Shown here: piece by piece, positions 1-8,470 of the stretch
Layout of the letters: each line of letters starts with the position of its first letter
Position numbering within the stretch: position 1 is the first letter of the stretch
Source: Roseovarius aestuarii
Lineage (GTDB): Bacteria > Pseudomonadota > Alphaproteobacteria > Rhodobacterales > Rhodobacteraceae
Direction of reading: 5' to 3'
Length of the DNA: 38,572 nt
Assembly: GCA_027214255.1 (NCBI GenBank)
Contig: JAPWHL010000030.1
Coordinates: 1 to 38,572 of the forward strand
Program-made: the position numbers and the translations under genes
The notes under the pieces: model-generated
Databases searched by the model: none
Told to the model about the DNA's origin: nothing
What the model saw: the letters and a program-made list of their open reading frames with translations, nothing else

Positions 1-43
1 CCATCGGCTAAATCAAAGAGCGGCGTCTACCACAGCTTTGCAA

Positions 44-181
44 TCAGGCCCATATACCGAAAGTTTGCGACAGAACCGGTTCGACCGTGATGTCGAGGTC
101 GAAGGCCAGGGTCGAGATGGAGCCGACGCCCTTGGCGGTCTCAAAATCGGCGCTGGTGAATTTGATGCAGTTCGTGGTCAT
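44..181 (-). CDS. small protein of unknown function, possibly a truncated gene
   Basis: A 45-residue ORF starts with ATG at 181 and is preceded by a strong ribosome binding site (AAGGAGA, 7 bases upstream). The RBS is the main reason to believe it. The product has no membrane segment and no motif I recognise, and is fairly acidic in its middle (around DLDITVEP). It may be the start of a longer protein cut by a premature stop, because the surroundings are a plasmid accessory region with several truncated genes. The family is unknown and the gene could be decayed. Confidence 0.4.
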   Translation of the reverse strand: MTTNCIKFTSADFETAKGVGSISTLAFDLDITVEPVLSQTFGIWA

Positions 182-783
182 TGCTCTTCTCCTTGTTTGC
201 GTTGCAATGATGGTCACCTTGCAGCTGGCCAAGGCCCGGTCACACCGAAGGCAAAGCGCAACGGAGAGGGGCAGGTGCCGGTCTTTTTGCTGCGCGAGGA
301 ATGGCCCGCAGGGTCAGGGGAAAAAGATCGGAGACAACCCTTGTGGGCGGGACGACAGCTGCGACCAGCATGTCATGCAAAGCAACACATCGGGAGAAGT
401 GCGGTGACCGCGAAGAAACCTGGGTGAACAGCCGAGGGAGATGCCCTGAGGACCTTAACTCCCTTCCAAATTCACCGGTGGTAAGACATAATCCAGACGT
501 CAAAGCCGCATCCCCCCGGGATCACTGCCGCGCCCAATGTTCTCGCTGAAGCGCTCGCGATGCGGATGAGTACTCGATGCGCACAGAGAGCAGAATGGAG
601 AGTCGCATCGTCTCATGACAACGCAGCCGTCCAATCTTCCGAAACGACAACCCGCCTGGTAGGATCGATCTGCATATGCGACGGCACATTTGGACAGTTA
701 CGCCGTTAGCAAATGACCGGGGATACCGGCAGGCTCTGGCAACAGTTGCCGGCTTGCTCTTCCGGCCTGCAAGCTATACGTCA
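182..783. other. gene-free stretch upstream of the toxin-antitoxin pair
   Basis: No convincing gene is visible on either strand; the ORFs here are short, overlap in several frames and lack ribosome binding sites. It probably contains the upstream control region of the small leftward ORF at 44-181 and, at its right edge, the promoter of the rightward toxin-antitoxin genes. No RNA gene was recognised. Confidence 0.5.
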
Positions 784-811
784 TTGACACATACGCGCCG
801 AAACCTATATG
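784..811 (+). promoter_or_regulatory. candidate sigma-70 promoter of the higBA-type operon
   Basis: A perfect -35 box TTGACA (784-789) is separated by 16 bases from TATATG (806-811). The predicted transcript would begin around 817-819, almost at the ATG at 821. This argues against the upstream in-frame ATG at 809, which overlaps the -10 box, and suggests a nearly leaderless mRNA. Confidence 0.5.
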
Positions 812-820
812 GGACTAAAG

Positions 821-1162
821 ATGACACGATTGCAGACAGTGGTTGAACTGCCCGAATTCCAAAGACGGGCCAAGGCAATCATGTCCGACCAGGAACGCGA
901 GGCTGCGATCGACTTCATTGCCACCAATCCGGAGGCTGGCGTCTCTCTTGGTGGCGGGTTGCGCAAGGTCCGCATCCCAAGAGAAGGGGGCGGCAAGAGT
1001 GGCGGCTTTAGAACGGTGTATGTCTTTGGCGGGAGCCATATGCCGATCTTCCTGATCACGGTTTTCGCCAAAAATGAAAAGGCCAACCTGTCGAAGACCG
1101 AACAGGCCGCTGCGGTAGAGATAAGCAAAGCGCTTGTCGCGAAATATGGAGACGCAACATGA
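821..1162 (+). CDS. RelE/HigB-type toxin of a type II toxin-antitoxin pair
   Basis: This 113-residue protein has the layout of RelE/ParE-superfamily toxins of the HigB2 type. An N-terminal helical part (PEFQRRAKAIMSDQEREAAI) is followed by a glycine-rich turn (GGGLRKVRIPREGGGKSGGFR) and a strand pattern (RTVYVF...PIFLITVFAKNEKANL) that carries the usual basic residues of an mRNA interferase. Toxin-first order and a 4-base ATGA overlap with the antitoxin gene match HigBA operons. I chose ATG 821 because the in-frame ATG at 809 overlaps the -10 box. Known members cut mRNA at the ribosome and stabilise plasmids; that role is inferred here. Confidence 0.85.
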   Translation: MTRLQTVVELPEFQRRAKAIMSDQEREAAIDFIATNPEAGVSLGGGLRKVRIPREGGGKSGGFRTVYVFGGSHMPIFLITVFAKNEKANLSKTEQAAAVEISKALVAKYGDAT

Positions 1163-1452
1163 GTGCATTCGAATCCGTGTCCAAAGGCCTGGAAGAGGCT
1201 CTGGCTTTCGCAAAGGGCGATTTGGCCGACGCCAAAGTGCATGAAATTTCCGTGGCGGAGGTCGATGTCGCCGAAGTCCGGCAACGAACTGGCCTGTCCC
1301 AGGCCGAGTTTGCAAAGAGCATTGGCGTGGCTAAAGGTACGCTGCTGAACTGGGAACATGGGCGCAGGCACCCCACGGGGCCGGCCCAGGTTCTGCTGGC
1401 ATTGATCGCGAAGAAACCTTCCGTCGTTCAGGATCTGCTGCGCGGTGCGTGA
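1159..1452 (+). CDS. HigA/NadS-type antitoxin with helix-turn-helix domain
   Basis: This 97-residue protein begins inside the toxin stop codon (ATGA overlap), so translation is coupled. Residues about 35-90 form an Xre-type helix-turn-helix: VRQRTGLSQAEFAKSIGV, then a GTLLNWEHGRRHPTGPA recognition and turn segment, then a helix ending in LLRGA. The N-terminal 30 residues are helical and acidic, as expected for the toxin-neutralising part. By family knowledge it binds the toxin and represses its own operon, probably at the promoter just upstream of 821. Confidence 0.87.
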   Translation: MSAFESVSKGLEEALAFAKGDLADAKVHEISVAEVDVAEVRQRTGLSQAEFAKSIGVAKGTLLNWEHGRRHPTGPAQVLLALIAKKPSVVQDLLRGA

Positions 1453-1460
1453 ACCGGGGC

Positions 1461-1930
1461 CTAAGCCCCGATCCTCTTGATGCGGATCCCGAGCTTGCGT
1501 GCCTTGTCGACGATGTTCTCGGTGATGCCCGAACCCGGCGTGGCAATCAGGCCCTGTGGCATGGTCTCGAGCATCTTGTCGTTGCGCTTGAAGGGGGCAG
1601 CCTTGCCGTGGCTCTTCCAGTCCGGTTTGAAAACCACCTGGGTGACACCACGGGTATCTGCCCAGCGGGCAGCGATCATCTCGGCGCCCTTAGGCGTGCC
1701 TCCGTGCAAGAGCACCATATCCGGGTATTTCGCATGGGTGGCGTCGAGGACGGACCAGATCAGGTCATAGGCATGATAGTCCCCGCCCGAAAACGCGATC
1801 CGCGTGCCTTCGCGGCAGTGCACCTCGGTCTCCTTGCGGCGCTTGGCCGAGATGTAGGCCCGGCTGTCCACCACGGCGGAGGTGAGACCGCGATGCGAAA
1901 TCTTGGATCCGGTGCGGGGCAGCCAGGGCG
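1461..1930 (-). pseudogene. DUF2493 (SLOG-like) protein, 5' end lost to an IS3-family fragment
   Basis: The C-terminal part of a DUF2493 protein is clear. It has a nucleotide-binding-like Rossmann start (TRIAFSGGDYHAYDLIWSVLD), then PDMVLLHGGTPKGAE, AARWAD, VFKPDWKSHGKAAPFKRN and a closing PGSGITENIVDKARKLGI. The family is common on alphaproteobacterial plasmids and is usually about 300 residues, so roughly the first half is missing. Homology is recognisable from PPWLPRTGSK; just upstream (about 1930) the sequence changes to an IS3-type transposase reading the other way. The remaining ORF could start at an ATG at 1940, inside IS DNA, so a truncated product is possible. The function of the family is not established. 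Confidence 0.8.
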
Positions 1931-2168
1931 GTAATCGCAACGCAAGGCGTCAGCATAGCTTTGGCATGCCGGTCTTTTGGCCTCAGCCAGCGCTGTTTCC
2001 GATACCAGCGGGTTTTAGGCTGTGAGAATGCTGAGTTCGCCGATTGGCTACTGGCGTTGACCAACGCACGGCGGAACTGGGGCTTTGGCCTGTGTTTCCT
2101 GTATCTGCGTAACGTGAAGGGCTTTGGATGGAACCATAAGAGGGTTTATCGTATCTACTGCGAGCTAG
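1929..2168 (+). mobile_element. IS3-family transposase OrfB, N-terminal fragment
   Basis: Reading rightwards, the translation contains features of IS3-family OrfB: GVSIALACRSFGLSQRCFRYQR, then ADWLLALTNARRNWGFGLCFLYLRN and GFGWNHKRVYRIYCEL. The catalytic DDE core that should follow is absent. The left edge replaces the start of the DUF2493 gene. The right edge coincides with the CTAG target of the IS481-family element. IS3 homology does not resume on the far side of that element, so this fragment had probably lost its remainder through another rearrangement. Confidence 0.75.
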
Positions 2169-3124
2169 GTGTTCAGTCCCGGCATCTGGTGGATCGGATT
2201 TAGGATCAATCGGTCTGGCTCGGATGTCCAGATCTTGCAGACGTATTCGTAGGGCGTGAGCCCGCCGAGGGTCTTGAGCCTGCGCGCGAAGTTGTAGGCT
2301 GCCATGAAGTCCCCGAGATGCGTCTTCAATTGGTCATGGTTGTCGTAGTGGAACCGTTTGACTGTCGCGTCCTTGATGGTGCGATTCATGCGCTCCACTT
2401 GACCGTTGGTCCACGGATGGTTTGGCTTGGTGAGGCGATGCTCGATGCCGTTGGCCTCACAAATCATGTCGAAGCGCATTGGCCTGGAATATGCGGTGTT
2501 GCGATTGCGCGGTTGCTCAGCGAACTGAATGCCATTGTCGGTGAGAATGGTGTGGACCTGATAGGGCACGGCCTCGAGCATGAACTGCAAGAACTCCCAA
2601 GCGGTCTTCCTGTCTGCCTTCTCGACGAGTTGGGTCACGGCAAACTTGCTTGTGCGGTCAATACCTACGAACAGGTAGAGCTTGCCTTCAGCAGTCTGAA
2701 CCTCGGCAATATCGATGTGAAAGAAGCCGATGGGGTAGCGCTTGAACTTCTGACGCTTTGGCTTGTCACCTTCCACATCTGGCAGCCGAGAGATGCCATG
2801 ACGCTGAAGGCACCGATGCAAAGCTGAACGCGTCAGATGCGGGATCGTTGGTTGCAGTGCATAGAGACAATCGTCCAACGGCAACAAGGTGTGCCGTCTG
2901 AATGCGACGATTGTCGCCTCCTCGGCTTCGGTCAGGACGGTCGAACGAGGCTCCTTCGGCCCGGTCTTCAGGTCTTCAACTGTCTGGCGTTTGCGCCACT
3001 TCGCCACTGTTTTGGGATTAATGCCCAGTTCCTTGCTCAACTGCGCGAGCGAAGATTGCGATCGCTGTATTGCAGCTCTGACGGCGTGCGTGGTCGTGGC
3101 GCTCCCATGACGAACTTGTCCCAT
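2165..3124 (-). CDS. IS481-family transposase
   Basis: This 319-residue protein has an N-terminal helix-turn-helix (AQLSKELGINPKTVAKWRKR) and an rve-type DDE integrase core. Catalytic residues are visible at about D138 (FFHIDIAEV), D196 (ILTDNGIQF) and E244 (NGQVERMNRTIKD), and the C-terminal part has the GGLTPYEY motif usual in IS481 enzymes. I prefer ATG 3124 over 3139 because AAGGAAG precedes it at good spacing. The last codons run into the left end of the element, and the stop codon includes bases of the CTAG flank, as seen in compact ISs. It appears intact. Confidence 0.9.
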   Translation of the reverse strand: MGQVRHGSATTTHAVRAAIQRSQSSLAQLSKELGINPKTVAKWRKRQTVEDLKTGPKEPRSTVLTEAEEATIVAFRRHTLLPLDDCLYALQPTIPHLTRSALHRCLQRHGISRLPDVEGDKPKRQKFKRYPIGFFHIDIAEVQTAEGKLYLFVGIDRTSKFAVTQLVEKADRKTAWEFLQFMLEAVPYQVHTILTDNGIQFAEQPRNRNTAYSRPMRFDMICEANGIEHRLTKPNHPWTNGQVERMNRTIKDATVKRFHYDNHDQLKTHLGDFMAAYNFARRLKTLGGLTPYEYVCKIWTSEPDRLILNPIHQMPGLNT

Positions 3125-3185
3125 AATGCTTCCTTCCATTCCTGCGAAAGGATTGCACCATCAAACCATGGGATCAAACACCTAG
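2165..3185 (-). mobile_element. complete IS481-family insertion sequence with CTAG duplication
   Basis: The element occupies about 2169-3181 and is flanked on both sides by CTAG (2165-2168 and 3182-3185), the target typical of IS481-type elements. Its ends are imperfect inverted repeats: GTGTTCAGTCCC on the left and GTGTTTGATCCC on the right, read inward. It holds one intact transposase gene on the minus strand. The intact ORF, matched ends and preserved target duplication suggest a recent insertion. Confidence 0.8.
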
Positions 3186-3358
3186 CAAATAACGCTATTT
3201 GGACCCATAAGCGCTGACGTCAGACATGCAGCGCTTCGTCTTTAGCCCTCCGCAACCCGAAATTCCTTCTCCGCCCCCACCCGCCGTCGTTCCGTTCCTA
3301 CCATGCTCTACCAACAGCTCGAAGCTTTCGCGGCGTGGCAATCTGCAGAAAACGTCGC
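3186..3358. other. short gene-free segment right of the IS481 element
   Basis: Nothing coding is supported between the right CTAG flank and the small leftward ORF ending at 3359. IS3 homology is not resumed here, so this is a junction of unrelated DNA. Confidence 0.4.
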
Positions 3359-3568
3359 TTAACGTCCAAACTGCTCCCAAACTTGCAGACTGAACGAGTT
3401 AATTTGACAATACCCTTGCGGTTCCTGGCCGACTAAATCGGGAACGAAGCGGGGAATATGGCCGGTTACGTCATAGTTTGCGATGTAACCTTTCTGAACC
3501 AGTTGAATTACTTCCAGCGGCTGATTGCGACGGCTACAAATTACGAACGAGCAATCCCACTTACGCAT
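3359..3568 (-). CDS. hypothetical protein coupled to the LysR gene, possibly a C-terminal fragment
   Basis: This 69-residue ORF starts with ATG at 3568, overlapping the stop of the upstream LysR gene by 8 bases on the same strand, so translational coupling is plausible. Its composition is protein-like (EVIQLVQKGYIANYDVTGHI, then PRFVPDLVGQEPQGYCQINS), with few of the biases of an antisense shadow. I do not recognise the family. It could be the remnant end of a longer catabolic enzyme gene fused downstream of the regulator after deletion. Confidence 0.35.
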   Translation of the reverse strand: MRKWDCSFVICSRRNQPLEVIQLVQKGYIANYDVTGHIPRFVPDLVGQEPQGYCQINSFSLQVWEQFGR

Positions 3569-4445
3569 CCGCTCCGGCGCCCGCCATAAGCCAGTCGAAT
3601 ACCTTGGCTGTCGCCTTGTTCTTCTTGCTCTCGGAACTCGCGATATAATATCCCCAGTTGCTCAAGGGATAATGCGGTAGCGGTGCGACCAACAGGTTTC
3701 TTTCTATGTAGATTTGCGCAAGGCTATGAAGCGTGACCACCAGCCCCATTCCTGTCGCCGCCATTTCCAGAGCGACGTTGGATGCGTTAGTGCGAAACCC
3801 CCTGTCATGGTCCATCGTCTCGAGACCGAGGGCCAAAATGTAAGTGTCCCAAAAATCATGGCGACCCAGAACGTGGATCCGCGGAATGTCCATTAGATCC
3901 GCAGGCCGCGATATTCGCTCCGCGATACTGGGGGCGCATAGAAGAACGAGCTGTTCTGGGCAGAGCAAGTCGCTGCCCTTGGGGGCATCGTCATCGCGAT
4001 TGATCGAGATAATGATATCGGCAACGGAATCGGGCTCGGACTCCCAGATCGTACCGTGAATGACGATATCAACCTCCGGATGCACCTCTTGGAAACCGCC
4101 AAGAGCCTGTATCAGCCGATTCTCAGAAAAGCTCATCGGGGCCGAGATGATGACGGTCTGGCTGCGGGCGCTAGACAGGATGGTCTCTGTCGCGTTATCG
4201 ATCTGGCGTAGCGCCTGACGCAATGTCGGCAGGAATGCCTCGCCGGTTTCGGTCAAACTCAGGCTCCGCGCGGATCTCAGAAAGAGCGGAAGCCCGATGT
4301 AGGTCTCGAGCGATCTCACATGCATGCTGATCGCCGCCTGGGTAAATCCAAGCTCGTCAGCGGCAGCCGTAAAGCTCAGATGGCGCGCTGCGCATTCAAA
4401 CGAACGAATTTGGTTCAGCGGCGGTGGCGGTCTTTTGCGGGTCAT
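3561..4445 (-). CDS. LysR-family transcriptional regulator (GcvA-like)
   Basis: This 294-residue protein has the LysR layout: a winged helix-turn-helix at about residues 10-70 (RSFECAARHLSFTAAADELG, TQAAISMHVRSLE, GLPLFLRSARSLSLTETGEAF) and an effector-binding domain from about residue 95. The PLNQIRSFECAARHLSFT opening is typical of the GcvA subgroup, whose members often control amine or amino-acid catabolism. It is divergent from the flavoenzyme gene at 4629, so it probably controls it through the 183-bp shared intergenic region. The inducer is unknown. Confidence 0.88.
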   Translation of the reverse strand: MTRKRPPPPLNQIRSFECAARHLSFTAAADELGFTQAAISMHVRSLETYIGLPLFLRSARSLSLTETGEAFLPTLRQALRQIDNATETILSSARSQTVIISAPMSFSENRLIQALGGFQEVHPEVDIVIHGTIWESEPDSVADIIISINRDDDAPKGSDLLCPEQLVLLCAPSIAERISRPADLMDIPRIHVLGRHDFWDTYILALGLETMDHDRGFRTNASNVALEMAATGMGLVVTLHSLAQIYIERNLLVAPLPHYPLSNWGYYIASSESKKNKATAKVFDWLMAGAGADA

Positions 4446-4550
4446 GGTGTGTCCTAGTGGCTTAGGGCAAAATAGTGCAGCGCGCTCATGACCTCAATTT
4501 TCTTTTGCAAAGACCAGAAAATACTCACATGCCGAGACAGTGCAAAAATA

Positions 4551-4564
4551 TTATCATGGCATAA
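4551..4564. promoter_or_regulatory. candidate LysR operator between regulator and flavoenzyme genes
   Basis: The inverted repeat TTAT-CATGGC-ATAA lies 64 bp upstream of the flavoenzyme start, within the divergent intergenic region. It is close to the T-N11-A form of LysR sites. A similar repeat occurs at 8381-8393 beside the second LysR gene. The evidence is symmetry and place only. Confidence 0.35.
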
Positions 4565-4628
4565 ATGCGCGCGCCGGATTCAGCCGGATCGCGACACTGT
4601 CACGTTTACCAATAGAAGGCGTATTTCC

Positions 4629-7046
4629 ATGCGAACCCATGCACAGGCCGTCGTCATCGGCGGAGGCGTCATCGGATGCTCTATTCTTTATCACCTAGCC
4701 AAGCTGGGATGGAGCGATGTCGTTCTTTTAGAGCGGTCCGAACTGACCTCTGGCTCCACCTGGCATGCGGCCGCCAATATACATGGGCTGCATGACAACA
4801 CCAATATCACGCGCCTGCAGCATTACACGATGAACCTCTACAAGGAACTGGAGGCCGAAACCGGCCAGAGCTGCGGCGTCTATCAACCGGGCAGTCTATA
4901 TCTGGCTCAGACCGAGGAGCGCGAACATCAGTTGCGCCTGCAAGAAGCCAAAGCGCGCCGTTATGGCATGAAGTTCCACGAGGTCAGCCGCGACGAGGCC
5001 GAGCGCCTGCACCCATTGGTCAATTTTGATAGCATTCGCTGCATCATGTTTGAGCCGGATGGCGGCAATGTAGACCCTTCGGGTGTGACAAATGCCTATG
5101 CCGTGGGCGCGCGGCAGCGCGGCGCGGAGATCTACCGCTTCACTCCCGTGACCGCGACCGAGGCGCAGCCCGATGGTACCTGGATTGTCCGTACGGACAC
5201 GGGCGACATCCGCACGCCCTGGGTGATCAACGCCGCCGGTCTTTGGGGCCGCGAAGTCGCCGCAATGGCCGGGATCGAGCTGCCGCTGATCCCAACCGAG
5301 CACCAGTATTTCGTGACCGAATCCATTCCTGAAATTGTCGGACTCGACTGTCGCCTGCCTTCCGTCGCCGACCGTGACGGCGAATACTACCTGCGGCAAG
5401 AGGGCAAGGGCCTGCTGGTGGGCGCCTATGAAAAGGACATGAAATTCTGGGCCGAGGGTGGTACTCCGCAGGATTTCGGGCATGAGCTTTTCGCCGATGA
5501 TCTGGAGCGGATTGAAGACAACATGATGCGCGCCATCGACCGCGTGCCTGCCGTCGGTACTGCGGGGATTAAGCGGGTGATCAATGGCCCAATGATCTGG
5601 TCGCCGGATAGCAATGTGCTCTTCGGGCCTGTGCCGGAGTTGACCGGTTATTTCTGCTGCAACGGGATCATCCCCGGGTTTAGCCAAAATGGCGGCATTG
5701 GCAAGCTGGCCGCGGAATGGATGATTGAGGGCGAGCCATCTCTGGATATGTTCGCCTGGGACATGGCGCGGTTCGGCACATGGGCCGGCAAGGCATTTAC
5801 CAAGGCGCGGGTGAAGGACCAATATGCCCACCGCTTCAAGATTCATTTCCCGAACGAAGAGCGCAGCGCAGGTCGCCCGGTGCGCACCCGCCCTGCCTTT
5901 GAAATGCAAAAGGAAATGGGCGCGATCTTCGGCCTCAATTACGGCTGGGAACACCCCTTGTGGTTCTCGGCCGAAGGCGAACCACGCGAGGAGACCCTAG
6001 GATTCACCCGTCAGAATTGGTGGGCGCCGGTGGGCCGCGAGGTCCGCATGCTGCGTGAGGCCGCGGGCATCATCGACATTTCGAATTTCGCCAAGTACGA
6101 GGTGAAGGGCGCGGGTGCGCGTGCATGGCTGGACGCCCTTTTTGCCAACACCATGCCGACCGAGCCGGGCCGAGCCTGCCTGACTCCGCTCATCGGCAAG
6201 CGTGGCGGCGTTGCGGGCGATTTCACGGTGATTTGCCTTGCCGAAGACGATTATCTAATCGTCGGTTCGGGCATGGCCGAGCGGTTCCATCAGCGCTTCT
6301 TTAAGGCGCTTCCGCTACCCGATGGCACGACTTTTGCAAGCCGAACCGAGGTGATGTGCGGCTTTAATATTGCCGGGCCGCGCTCGCGCGAGATGCTGCA
6401 AACGCTGACGAACACCTCCTTTGCAGGCGATGATTTCCGCTTCATGCGCGCCCGACGGCTGAACATGGCAGGCATCGACGTGACTGCGATCCGCGTCAGC
6501 TTTACAGGAGATCTGGGGTGGGAGTTGCATTGTGCCGTCGAGGACCAAGTGGCACTCTATACCGCGCTGCTCGAGGCGGGCAAGGCCTTCGGTGCGGGCC
6601 CGGTGGGAAGCCGCGCACTGGGATCCCTGCGTATCGAGAAGGGCTATGGTAGCTGGGGTCGCGAATACAGTCCAGAATACTGGCCGCAGGAAAGCGGGTT
6701 AGACCGGTTGGTCAAAGGCGGCAAGGAGTTCCTCAACAAAGCTGCTTGGCTGGAGATTGCCGAGAAACCCGAACGCGAGAAGATCGTGATGCTGGAGATT
6801 GAAACCGAAACCGCGGATGCAACCGGGGGCGAGCCGATTTTCCTGCCCGATGGTACTCCGATCGGTCAGGTCTCGTCTGGGGCTTACGGGTACTCGGTCG
6901 ATAAATCGCTGGCGATCGGCTATGTGAAGGCGAAGCATTTCGAGGTGGGCCGGAGGGTCCATGTTGCAATCCTTGGTCGCCCTCACACGGCACAGATCCT
7001 GGCAGAGCCTGCCTTTGATCCCTCCGGGGCGCGCCTGCGCAGCTAA
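4629..7046 (+). CDS. dimethylglycine/sarcosine dehydrogenase-like FAD enzyme with GCV_T domains
   Basis: This 805-residue protein has the domain order of the dimethylglycine dehydrogenase family. An N-terminal DAO-type FAD domain has G11xG13xxG16 and acidic E35 after the second strand. The motif SGSTWHAAA follows, whose H46 corresponds to the histidine that binds FAD covalently in family members. A middle FAO-type domain and a C-terminal glycine-cleavage T-protein region (about 430-800, with EKGYGSWGREYSPEYWPQES) complete it. Such enzymes demethylate N-methyl amines, often passing the one-carbon unit to tetrahydrofolate. Start 4629 has AGAAGG upstream; the 47-residue upstream extension looks like non-coding DNA. 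The substrate is not readable from the sequence; a betaine-derived N-methyl compound is a reasonable guess. Confidence 0.88.
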   Translation: MRTHAQAVVIGGGVIGCSILYHLAKLGWSDVVLLERSELTSGSTWHAAANIHGLHDNTNITRLQHYTMNLYKELEAETGQSCGVYQPGSLYLAQTEEREHQLRLQEAKARRYGMKFHEVSRDEAERLHPLVNFDSIRCIMFEPDGGNVDPSGVTNAYAVGARQRGAEIYRFTPVTATEAQPDGTWIVRTDTGDIRTPWVINAAGLWGREVAAMAGIELPLIPTEHQYFVTESIPEIVGLDCRLPSVADRDGEYYLRQEGKGLLVGAYEKDMKFWAEGGTPQDFGHELFADDLERIEDNMMRAIDRVPAVGTAGIKRVINGPMIWSPDSNVLFGPVPELTGYFCCNGIIPGFSQNGGIGKLAAEWMIEGEPSLDMFAWDMARFGTWAGKAFTKARVKDQYAHRFKIHFPNEERSAGRPVRTRPAFEMQKEMGAIFGLNYGWEHPLWFSAEGEPREETLGFTRQNWWAPVGREVRMLREAAGIIDISNFAKYEVKGAGARAWLDALFANTMPTEPGRACLTPLIGKRGGVAGDFTVICLAEDDYLIVGSGMAERFHQRFFKALPLPDGTTFASRTEVMCGFNIAGPRSREMLQTLTNTSFAGDDFRFMRARRLNMAGIDVTAIRVSFTGDLGWELHCAVEDQVALYTALLEAGKAFGAGPVGSRALGSLRIEKGYGSWGREYSPEYWPQESGLDRLVKGGKEFLNKAAWLEIAEKPEREKIVMLEIETETADATGGEPIFLPDGTPIGQVSSGAYGYSVDKSLAIGYVKAKHFEVGRRVHVAILGRPHTAQILAEPAFDPSGARLRS

Positions 7047-7071
7047 GAGCCCATAGTAATCAGAGGACACA

Positions 7072-7103
7072 CTGCTGATGGTCCGTTGAAGGATCATCAG
7101 CAG
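7072..7103 (+). terminator. candidate terminator hairpin after the flavoenzyme gene
   Basis: The arms CTGCTGATGGTCC and GGATCATCAGCAG form a 13-bp stem (one G-T pair) with a GTTGAA loop, 26 bp after the stop codon. The downstream T-run is weak (CTTTC), so termination strength is uncertain. Confidence 0.55.
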
Positions 7104-7104
7104 C

Positions 7105-7429
7105 TTTCAGTCCGACCGCGACACGTCCGTCGTGATTAGCCTATCGAATAGCTTCATGACATCGCGGCAACGCGGTCGCCCTTCCGATGGCCTGCATTCT
7201 CCATGATGCCATTGGAATTATCGTATCTGCTGCGCAGGATACTGGGATCGGCGTGCTTCCGGCAACCGTTGCGCATCCCAGCCTGTTCCGATCTGCGGGT
7301 CATTGCTCAGCCAGGCATTACCTGGCGACACGGTAACATTCATCGAGCGGATTGAAACGATTGGAGCGCATTACAAAGACGAGGGACACCTACTTGCGCA
7401 AGCATTTCGTTGTCGGCGCGGCGCCTATT
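7105..7429. other. gene-free stretch between convergent genes
   Basis: This 325-bp stretch between the flavoenzyme gene and the convergent LysR gene contains no supported ORF and no recognised RNA. It may hold the 3' end of the LysR transcript. Confidence 0.5.
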
Positions 7430-8371
7430 TTATGTTTCAACGCCGCCAACGTAGTCAGTTTCGCGGATGATCAGGTCGGCGATGACATTTTGCATTTGCT
7501 CAAGAACTTGCAAGACCAGCGCCGTGGGTTCAACATGAAGCGGTCGTATAAGCATGCATTTTCGGCTACCTAAATGGGTGTTGATCGGACGAATGCAAAG
7601 GGCGGAATCACTAATCAGCTTGGCCGACAGTGCGGGCACTATCAGAACGCCGAGACCCGCGCGAACCATGAAAGCCATAGTCATAAGACGAGCCGCCTCG
7701 GCGCAGAAATTGAAATCAATCTGATAGGCGTGTCCGAACATCTCGATCATGCGGTTGGATGCGGTCCCGGCAGGCGGGCGGATCAAGGGGAATGGCGCAA
7801 TCTGCGGCACTTCAATCGAGCCTTCCCCGGCAAGGGGATGATCGACCGGACACACTAAACAGGGATGATCCATGAACAGAAAGCTGCACGATAAATCATT
7901 GTGCCTTCCAATCATGGAAGTTAGAGCAAAATCGACCTCGCCCGCCCGCACCATGTCATAGACTCGGAAATCATCGACCTCCTTGAAAACGGGGAACACC
8001 TCGGTGTCAGCGTCCTTCAGTGCGGCAATGGTTGGTGCCAGAATATGCGCAACCATCGAAGTTGGGGTTGCGATCTGAAGGATGGTTTGTTTGCTTTGGG
8101 CAGCGGCGCGCGCTTTGCTGACCACCAAACCGGCCGACCGTTCAAACCGCTCCAGTTCTGGCAGGATAGCCTGCGCCTTTTGCGTCGGAATCAGACCGCT
8201 GCGGCTGCGTTCGATCAACGGGATCGACAGGATGGATTCAAGGCGTGAAACATGCTGTGTGATGGCGGGCTGTGTGAGATTGAGCGCCTGAGCCGCCTTC
8301 GTATAGCTCTGCATGCGCAGGACTGTCAGATAGCTTTGAACCAATTTGGGTTGCAAATCTAAGCGGCGCAT
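7430..8371 (-). CDS. LysR-family transcriptional regulator of the enolase/TRAP operon
   Basis: This 313-residue LysR protein has its winged helix-turn-helix at about residues 8-65 (VQSYLTVLRMQSYTKAAQAL, NLTQPAITQHVSRLE, PLIERSRSGLIPT). Its substrate-binding domain starts near residue 95, with a typical FMVRAGLGVLIVP segment near 235-250. It is transcribed away from the enolase-superfamily gene, whose start lies 100 bp away, so it most likely controls that gene and the downstream TRAP genes. The effector is probably the imported compound or a breakdown product; this is inferred from context. Confidence 0.87.
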   Translation of the reverse strand: MRRLDLQPKLVQSYLTVLRMQSYTKAAQALNLTQPAITQHVSRLESILSIPLIERSRSGLIPTQKAQAILPELERFERSAGLVVSKARAAAQSKQTILQIATPTSMVAHILAPTIAALKDADTEVFPVFKEVDDFRVYDMVRAGEVDFALTSMIGRHNDLSCSFLFMDHPCLVCPVDHPLAGEGSIEVPQIAPFPLIRPPAGTASNRMIEMFGHAYQIDFNFCAEAARLMTMAFMVRAGLGVLIVPALSAKLISDSALCIRPINTHLGSRKCMLIRPLHVEPTALVLQVLEQMQNVIADLIIRETDYVGGVET

Positions 8372-8380
8372 AAGGGGGCC

Positions 8381-8393
8381 TTATCTCGCATAA
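8381..8393. promoter_or_regulatory. candidate LysR binding site (T-N11-A)
   Basis: The repeat TTAT-CTCGC-ATAA lies 9 bp upstream of the LysR start codon and 78 bp upstream of the enolase-family start. It has exact T-N11-A geometry, as expected for an autoregulatory LysR site in a divergent promoter region. Confidence 0.45.
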
Positions 8394-8470
8394 TGGTTCT
8401 TAATTTGACGGTGTTGTAATAATGAAAAATGGTGGGGGCAACCTTTTCTGGATCAGAAGGACGCTGTCCG

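Noticed and set aside
1449..1934. Rightward ORF of 161 codons over the DUF2493 gene
   Set aside because: The opposite frame shows a clear DUF2493 pattern; this one is its shadow.
4896..5954. Long leftward ORF of 352 codons inside the flavoenzyme gene
   Set aside because: It lies fully antisense to a well-supported FAD enzyme and has the histidine/arginine-rich look of an antisense frame.
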